This document shows positions 58,090-64,000 of a DNA stretch of 64,000 nucleotides, in pieces (within the stretch, counting starts at the first letter, position 1; each line of letters begins with the position of its first letter). This DNA is from Cephalotrichum gorgonifer. Taxonomy: Eukaryota; Ascomycota; Sordariomycetes; Microascales; Microascaceae. Below the pieces are notes generated by a model that was not told where the DNA came from, ran no database searches, and worked only from the letters and a program-made list of their open reading frames with translations. The position numbers were made by a program, and so were the translations under genes. Location of the stretch: positions 1,448,278-1,512,277 of the forward strand of contig ONZQ02000010.1 of the NCBI GenBank assembly GCA_900312665.1. Direction: 5' to 3'.

Positions 58090-59173
58090 AGTTATTGGCT
58101 TTTAGTTTCTGGGAAGCTGCAATGTGGCGGAGGCGTGGCTGAATATATGGAAAAGCAACTTGAATCGCGATTTAGAGCATATGGGGCCTCGCCGCTCGAA
58201 GAGTCGCACTGGTTTCCTGGAAGTGAGGGGTCGTGTTTATTCTTCCACAAAGAGGGGCGCATGGATAAGGTAGAAAGTCACCGTGACACACAGCTGCTGC
58301 ACCCTTGACCAATCGCTGCCTCCAATCAACTCGGGCCAAACTCTTCCTCGATGTGAAGTGTTTACTGCGCTCGCCAATAAGCCACCCCAGTCCTGAGTTT
58401 GGGAACCGTTGCCTGACATTGCACCAATGGTGGGCAGATCTGAGGTATGATGAATCCACCCGGTGGGCCCTAATGAGTGTGTTGAATATGGCTTCTGCTT
58501 CCATACCTGGGAGCGATCGTGGGAAACTAATCTGCCAGTTTCATGTTTTGCCTGGTAGCAGACAGAAGGTACCGCTTATGTCGGTTAAGCTTGGATCTTA
58601 GTAATAGCGCCTTGGATGAGGCAGTCTTACACAGACATCAAATACGAATGCATTGAGTATGCATTGCTAAATCCGGCCACGAACGATTAGGTCCTAGTCA
58701 CAAGGCCACTGGGACGTTCATATCGCTCCCACCCTAGCTTGCTCCCTTTCAGAAAAGGCGGACGAGTACGTCGAGAAGAAAAATCGACGGGCGCCTGTCG
58801 CCTCTTCCCCGACCGGCGAGGACACCAGCCGGCTGGTGTCAACGTCCAATCATGGAGCGCCCAACTCTCCGCGAAGTTCGCACAGTTCTGAGCAACCTGG
58901 GCGCCCTCACCGACCGCTCCATCTACCTTGGAAGGGACACCACTTTGCTCGCACCACTTTGATCGCCTTGCCAGTTGCTGTGGTGCCCTTCAGCAAGGAT
59001 GGACTATGTAACCAACGATTCAGAGACTTGAATACACGCTACTTTTAACACGGCACAGGGCTTTTTTTTTCACGGGAGAGCGCCAGGGCGCCACCAAAGT
59101 TATTTAGTAACATAAAAGATTAGGTAGTGACTGCGTAATCCATCGGCCCGACCTCACATCTCTTCACCACTCC
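58090..59173. other. Intergenic, no gene recognised
   Basis: About 1.1 kb upstream of the third HET gene and downstream of the second small secreted protein gene. No recognisable coding sequence. Confidence 0.4.
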
Positions 59174-59561
59174 CTAGGCAGGTCCCCAGCAGACGCACTC
59201 GAACGGATTGGTCAGGTATCCGCAGTACGGGACAGGCCCATCGCAGCAGTAGTAGCCGGCACAAGGACTAGGGCACCAGTAGCATGCTATAGACGATGAG
59301 CTTCACGTTATTTGAAACTGTACAGGGGCCATACGGGTGTTACATACCAGCGGGGACGACCGCATCCTCGGCCGCAGCACTCGCGCTTTCCACTGTCTTA
59401 TCAGTCGGCTTGGTGTCGAAGGCTGCCGACGTGTTAGTATGCAGAAGCTTTTTCCCTTTGAGGGACCACGACTTGCCTTGAATGCCCTGTTCCTCGAGGG
59501 GAACTGCCATGACCTGGGCAGTAGAGGCCGCGAGAGCAAGAATAGTGAGCTGGAGCTTCAT
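59174..59561 (-). CDS. Small secreted cysteine-rich protein (108 aa, 8 Cys), effector candidate
   Basis: Exon 1 59561-59348 and exon 2 59286-59174, joined over a 61-nt intron (GTATGT...TATAG). Signal peptide MKLQLTILALAASTAQVMA, then a Cys-free, Ala/Thr/Lys-rich region (residues 20-71) that may be a propeptide, and a C-terminal Cys-rich domain of about 36 residues with eight cysteines: ACYWCPSPCAGYYCC, PYCGY, FECVCWGPA. The cysteine domain is almost wholly in exon 2. TATA box about 120 nt upstream. A KGKK site at residues 35-38 could be a processing site. No named family recognised; the layout resembles secreted fungal effectors or antimicrobial proteins. Confidence 0.75.
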
Positions 59562-59676
59562 GTTGAACGCTGTACTGCTGTGATACTTTCGAGATTGAGA
59601 AGTGGGTTGCTTGTCTGATCGAGTGGGTTGCTGATGTGAGGACGAGGAAGGTTGAGACAACTTGGCGAGATAGGGG

Positions 59677-59685
59677 TTTTATATA
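59677..59685 (-). promoter_or_regulatory. TATA box of the second small secreted protein gene
   Basis: TATATAAAA on the minus strand about 116-124 nt before the ATG at 59561, similar in position to the TATA box of the other small secreted protein gene. Confidence 0.55.
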
Positions 59686-61683
59686 GTCCACCTCCTCACA
59701 TACTGAAAAATGCCCCCTACCATCAATAGCCCCGTATCCGGGCGGCAGATGACCCTTACAAGTTTGCGCGTCTCTTCGCACCGCCTCCACTATCACGACC
59801 GCCTACTGACCCAAGCACCCCGATTCGTCGAGTTGAGCCGAACCCACGCCGCATCCGAGACCCCCGATGCCAATAATAGCTACCAATACGGAGTACGCGG
59901 GGAACAGACATCCCGAGCTTATTTGGTCCTCCCCGCGTGTTGCTCCATGCGGAGGTTCAGCCATCAAACGAAGTGCCGGAGATCGGCGGATCAGCGTCAG
60001 CTAAGCGCCGATCGCCCTAGCCCTACGTCAGTCCAAGACGCAACACATTCGAGCTACCGGGAAGTGTGCCCCTCGGTGAGAGACACGTCAAGAAGGCATG
60101 AGCGGAGTCGGACCGAGTGGAGTGGCCGCACAATGATGGATGATTAGTATTCGCCCTGGCTGCAAGAACGACTATCATGTATAGGCAGGGCGTCTTGGCA
60201 GATCGACGTAACTTTCAGGAGCATCCCGTCGCGCCAGTTCTGTAAGGCAGCCTGGGACATCCAGCTACGCATTACAGAGAGTCGGCAGATCGAAGACCAG
60301 CCCTTTACCTAGATAATATATTATTTCCACCTACCTGCAACAGGGGACCAGGCCGCCGCGAAGTTAGGATTGAGCAGCCGTCGACAGACTGATGATTCGT
60401 GGGAGGCTGTCTCAACATACAATATCCCGCCCATTATCAACGCTTGAACCGAGTGACCGTAGTTCTGAGTGGCGGTGTGTCGCGGAGAGGCCGGAGCAAG
60501 GCGCCCTTGATATTCCCGAGGCAGTCCCATGGAACTTTGGAGTCAATGATGAAGCACTCAGCAGAGAAGTCTGTTGGGATTTGGAATTAGGACCAGGCTA
60601 CGCCAAGACGAGTGGTGAGACAAGTCTGATGCTGCAGCAGGTGGTACAGCAACCATGGGGCACGAGCCCTCGCGGGTGCATGCTCGGAGGAATACAGTTT
60701 GAGATCTTACGTGTTGGCTGAGCGGCAAGCATCGACGACAGAGTTCCTCTTCCGCTAACTGTATGAAGCTCCACAAGATACAATACGGGGCGGAGGCATT
60801 GCCCCGCTTACTCCCATCCAATAACACATACGGTCTCAAAAAAAAAGGCCCGCTTTGGCTTCCACAGGGTCCAGTTGGCGAGGAGTGACCGGGCATGGCC
60901 ACTGGCTCAGGCTTTTGCTTTCAGCTCTATGTGTGGAAAGGGGCGCTACCGGCAGGCTCCTCTTGGGTAGCAACAGATCTTGTCTTGCCTCTTAGGTCAC
61001 TTGGTGCGTCTTGGCTTTCCACTAATATATCTGGCACTCCTATATTCAAGTCTTCACCGGGGCGACCTAAGGCACAAGGCCTCGGCCAAGAGAGGCAGAA
61101 AGGGGGCGATCTGCGAGCACGTGCCTGTGAATGGAGAATGAGAGCGGTTCAGGACATTACCCTACGATGTAATTGTGTCATCTAGCTTGGTGAGCGAGCC
61201 ATGTGGGCCGGTCCCGTAGTTATATTTGAGGAACACGAGCCGGTCAAAGCAGTCTCGACTTCCTATTTTCTAGTCTTGTCGCAATGTCTCTCAGATATTT
61301 CGGGATCACGTCGTCTACATTCGTTTACTTGAAAGAGACAGTGCAAAGGAAGAAATCGAAGGACTACAGGACATGAATGGCCGATGCTGACATTAATCTA
61401 TATCATAGAATCTATCATTGCTTTTCCCTTTATCCATTGAATCGTCTCTTTTCGCCCTAGAACATGAAGGCGAAGGCGGCCTTGCTGTAAACCTGGCCGA
61501 GTATCACGAGCCCCGTCACACATAACGAGCTAAGAGCTGGAGTTACGGATATCTTGGGCGCTGGCGGCACCATCATCGGAGCTGAGTACTCTCTTGCACC
61601 TTGGGGACAGCTAACCCCTTCGGTGCAGCCTTCGGTTCGAATAGACCCGAATTTCCTGACTCTCGAACATTTTCGCCGCTCGC
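59686..61683. other. Gene-poor 2-kb spacer
   Basis: Short open frames on both strands without family resemblance, signal peptides or plausible introns. No RNA gene seen. Confidence 0.4.
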
Positions 61684-63594
61684 TCAGTTTCTGCCTCCCC
61701 TCCCGCCACCTCCGTTCCGGCCTCCTCCTCCACCTCCTCCGCCGCGCCTCCCGCCACCGCCAGTCTTCGGCGGGTCGGGAACGGTGACTAGCCCCTTGAC
61801 ACCACGCAGGCCCATCTTTCCCGCAGTCGTCTTCGGGATGGGGGGCGTATCGGGCGACCCGAGCCCCTCACGCGCGAACACGTTGCCCTGCCTCACCAGC
61901 TCCTCCTTGTCCCACTTCATCTGCTTCATGAAGCTGTTGTAGTATCCGAGCCACGCCCGGTAGATCTTAGCCTTCTCCTCGTCCTCCATCTGCGCGGCGA
62001 GAGATAGTACGTCGGCCGCCGAGGTCAAGTTCGCCTCGCGGGGAATCAAGGTGATCTCCTTGAGTGTCCACCTGGGGAACCAGTCCTCGATCGAGGTAAC
62101 GATAAGGATGCCGCGGCCCTCAGCGTCCGCGCGGGCCGTCCGACCGAGGCGGTGGATGTAGCTCTCCTTGTCCATAGGGATGCCGACCTGGATGACATCC
62201 GTGACGCCCGGGAAGTCCATGCCGCGGGCAACAACGTCAGTGGCCACGAGGATGGCGCTCGTGGCGTCGCGGAACTCGTTCGTGATCTTAATACGCTTGC
62301 TCTGGGTCATCCGGCTGTGCAGGGTGGAGATGGGGGGCAGGCCAGGGAGGTTGGAGAGGAGGTAGCTGTAGAAGTCGGCTAGGGCGGCGGTCTGCGCGAA
62401 GAGGATGGCCTTGAAGATGCCCCCGCGGGCGGCCTCCTCGCGGACGCAGCCGATCATGGCGGGGGCCACGGCGCCGTAGGTGGGGACGGTGACGAGGTAT
62501 TGCGGGACGCGCTCGTGAGTGTTTGCTTCGCCGACGGGGATTGTGGAGATGAACTTGTAGCCGGGGCCCAGGACGAGACCGGCCACCTTCTCGACGTGGG
62601 GCGCGATGGTGGCGGAGAAGAGCATGCCCTGGCGGTTGGTGGCCTTCTTGTCCGGGAGGCGGCCGACAATATCCGTGAGGTCGCGCATGAAGCCCATGTC
62701 CAGGAGACGGTCGGCCTCGTCGAGCACGAGGGTGTCGAGGGCGCGGAAGAGGTGCATGATGGACTCATTCGACATGTGGTCCAGGAGGCGACCGGGGGTG
62801 GCGATGAGAATGTCGCACCCGCCGAGGATCTGCTTCTCCTCGCGGTCCTTGTTCGTGCCACCGATGGCGACGCGCACGCGCTTATTGGGTAGCCTCTGGA
62901 GGAGTTTTGTGGCCTCGTCGGAGATCTGCATGGCGAGCTCGCGGGTCGGGGTTATGATGAGGAGGGAGATGCCCGCGTCGGCAGGGCGGTTCTGCTGGAT
63001 CATGGTCTGGAGGGCGGGGAGGAGGAAGGCGATGGTCTTGCCGGTTCCGGTCTTGGCCTGCACGAGGCAGTCATGGCGGTTCGGGGGGAGGAGCTCGTCG
63101 AGCGTCGCGGCCTGGACAGGGGTCATGAACTCGAACTTCATGTCCTCGGTGATGGTCTGGATGACGATCGGGGAAACGGTGTTGGTCCCCATGAGGTCGG
63201 CGAACCGCCTGGTTGCAAGGGGAACCGAACCGGCGGCGGGCTGCTGGATCGTAGAAGCGGGCTGGTGGAGGGATTTCTTCGTGGGGGCTGCGGGCGCGTC
63301 TTCTTGGGAGGGGGAGGGACGTCCGGAACCATTGTTCGAGGGGCCGCCGCGAGGACCGCCGCGGGGCCCGCCGCGGCCTCTCCTGCCGCCATGGCGGCGT
63401 CCGCCACGGTTGTTGGGGCCGTCCATCGGGAATGGGTACTGTACTTTGGTTTCTTTGGGAAGGATCGGGGTATGAGTGGGTAGGAAGATATGTTGATGGG
63501 TGTGAAGCTTTGAAGAGGAGTGTAGTAATTTTCTTGGCTTGGGAATTAAGTTTGCGAAAGTTTGAGAAAGTATGGAGTACAGATTGGGTGGCAC
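61684..63594 (-). CDS. DEAD-box RNA helicase with RGG box (Mss116-like)
   Basis: Intronless, 636 residues from the first ATG; an internal ATG at 63426 (MDGPNNRGG) would give 580. The first 56 residues (LPKPRKLLHSSSKLHTHQ-like, basic and without acids at first) could be a mitochondrial presequence or a translated leader. Q motif FMTPVQAATL, motif I AKTGTGKT (about 179-186), PTRELA, GG, TPGRLLD, LDEADRLLD (DEAD), SATIAP, then VATDVVARGMDFP and YIHRLGRTARADAEGRG. N- and C-termini are Arg/Gly-rich, the latter with long Gly runs (GGGGRRGGGGGGGGRNGG), which bind RNA. Likely an RNA chaperone for mitochondrial splicing or translation if the presequence is real, otherwise nuclear or cytosolic. Confidence 0.93.
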   Translation of the reverse strand: MPPNLYSILSQTFANLIPKPRKLLHSSSKLHTHQHIFLPTHTPILPKETKVQYPFPMDGPNNRGGRRHGGRRGRGGPRGGPRGGPSNNGSGRPSPSQEDAPAAPTKKSLHQPASTIQQPAAGSVPLATRRFADLMGTNTVSPIVIQTITEDMKFEFMTPVQAATLDELLPPNRHDCLVQAKTGTGKTIAFLLPALQTMIQQNRPADAGISLLIITPTRELAMQISDEATKLLQRLPNKRVRVAIGGTNKDREEKQILGGCDILIATPGRLLDHMSNESIMHLFRALDTLVLDEADRLLDMGFMRDLTDIVGRLPDKKATNRQGMLFSATIAPHVEKVAGLVLGPGYKFISTIPVGEANTHERVPQYLVTVPTYGAVAPAMIGCVREEAARGGIFKAILFAQTAALADFYSYLLSNLPGLPPISTLHSRMTQSKRIKITNEFRDATSAILVATDVVARGMDFPGVTDVIQVGIPMDKESYIHRLGRTARADAEGRGILIVTSIEDWFPRWTLKEITLIPREANLTSAADVLSLAAQMEDEEKAKIYRAWLGYYNSFMKQMKWDKEELVRQGNVFAREGLGSPDTPPIPKTTAGKMGLRGVKGLVTVPDPPKTGGGGRRGGGGGGGGRNGGGGRGGRN

Positions 63595-64000
63595 GTGCGG
63601 ATTGAGTGCGTCTGCGCCTTATCAATGGAATGGTGGGGGGGAGAGCTGGTGGCCGGAATGGAATGGGTGGCGGCGGTGACTAATACGGTGAAGGCGACTC
63701 AGATGTTCGCCCCTGTGGGCGAATAAGGGATTTCAATGCTGAGGTTTCTTGTTCAGGTGAAACCTTGGGCTGAAAGCGGCATTTCTATAGTATATGATGT
63801 ATCGGGACCGAGTCTCGCATACCCTTGATGCCTAAGACCAGATTGAGCCCAGCCCACTTGTCATTCCACCTCGTGGCAGTTGGAGTGGTTCACCACCATC
63901 ACCATTGGCCGAGTGATATACTGGCTTGTTCAATGAATTCCGTTAGATGCATACTCCGTAGCACATGCATGTGATTATGCCATATGACGATTTGCGAGAC
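63595..64000. other. Promoter and right flank
   Basis: Upstream of the DEAD-box helicase gene. No further gene recognised to the end of the window. Confidence 0.45.

Noticed and set aside
62606..63475. 289-codon open frame opposite the DEAD-box helicase gene
   Set aside because: Antisense shadow of a GC-rich helicase gene; no family motifs, while the minus strand has all helicase motifs.
1..64000. CRISPR arrays, insertion sequences, transposon ORFs, viral genes
   Set aside because: None seen; no reverse transcriptase, transposase or integrase motifs and no regularly spaced repeats. Degenerate short elements cannot be excluded without a repeat search.

Overview
The window is nuclear DNA of a filamentous ascomycete (Pezizomycotina). 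The evidence is many short GT-AG introns (about 40-170 nt) with CTGAC/CTAAC-like branch sites, three Zn2Cys6 transcription factors, fungal-only families (HET, HeLo, NACHT-type STAND), MFS and P450 genes, and two isolated nuclear tRNA genes. Genus cannot be fixed from sequence alone. Exon joins below were worked out by hand from splice sites, reading phase and family conservation.

Region 1 (about 0.4-14.3 kb) looks like a catabolic locus. It holds a DUF2264 protein (-), a Zn2Cys6 regulator (+), a GH88 unsaturated-uronyl hydrolase (-), an allantoate/pantothenate (Liz1)-type MFS permease (+) with an in-frame TAG, and an acetoacetyl-CoA synthetase (+). The divergent promoters carry inverted CGG/CCG sites, including a perfect CGG-N11-CCG palindrome between GH88 and the permease. 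Uronate-containing oligosaccharides are an inferred substrate.

Region 2 (14.8-21.5 kb): a second Zn2Cys6 factor, a TPR-SET protein with a one-base frame break, a tRNA-Glu and an F-box-like gene with a GC-AG intron.

Region 3 (22.2-36 kb) is accessory and rich in self/non-self recognition genes: a decayed HeLo-HET gene, a 72-residue secreted protein with 12 cysteines, an intact HET gene, and an intact DUF7708-like/NACHT/C2H2 STAND gene.

Region 4 (36.4-48.5 kb): a SNF2-RING (Rad5/HLTF-like) ATPase in 11 exons, a GNAT acetyltransferase, a third Zn2Cys6 factor, a P450 and a secreted S1/P1 nuclease.

Region 5 (48.5-61.7 kb) is gene-poor: a DHA1-type MFS gene with a frame break, an intron-containing tRNA-Val, a broken F-box/LRR-like gene, a third HET gene with a one-base break, and a second small cysteine-rich secreted protein. 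Region 6 (61.7-63.6 kb) is a core DEAD-box RNA helicase. Single-base frame breaks cluster in accessory genes while long multi-exon genes are intact, which fits gene decay but could partly be uncorrected assembly indels.
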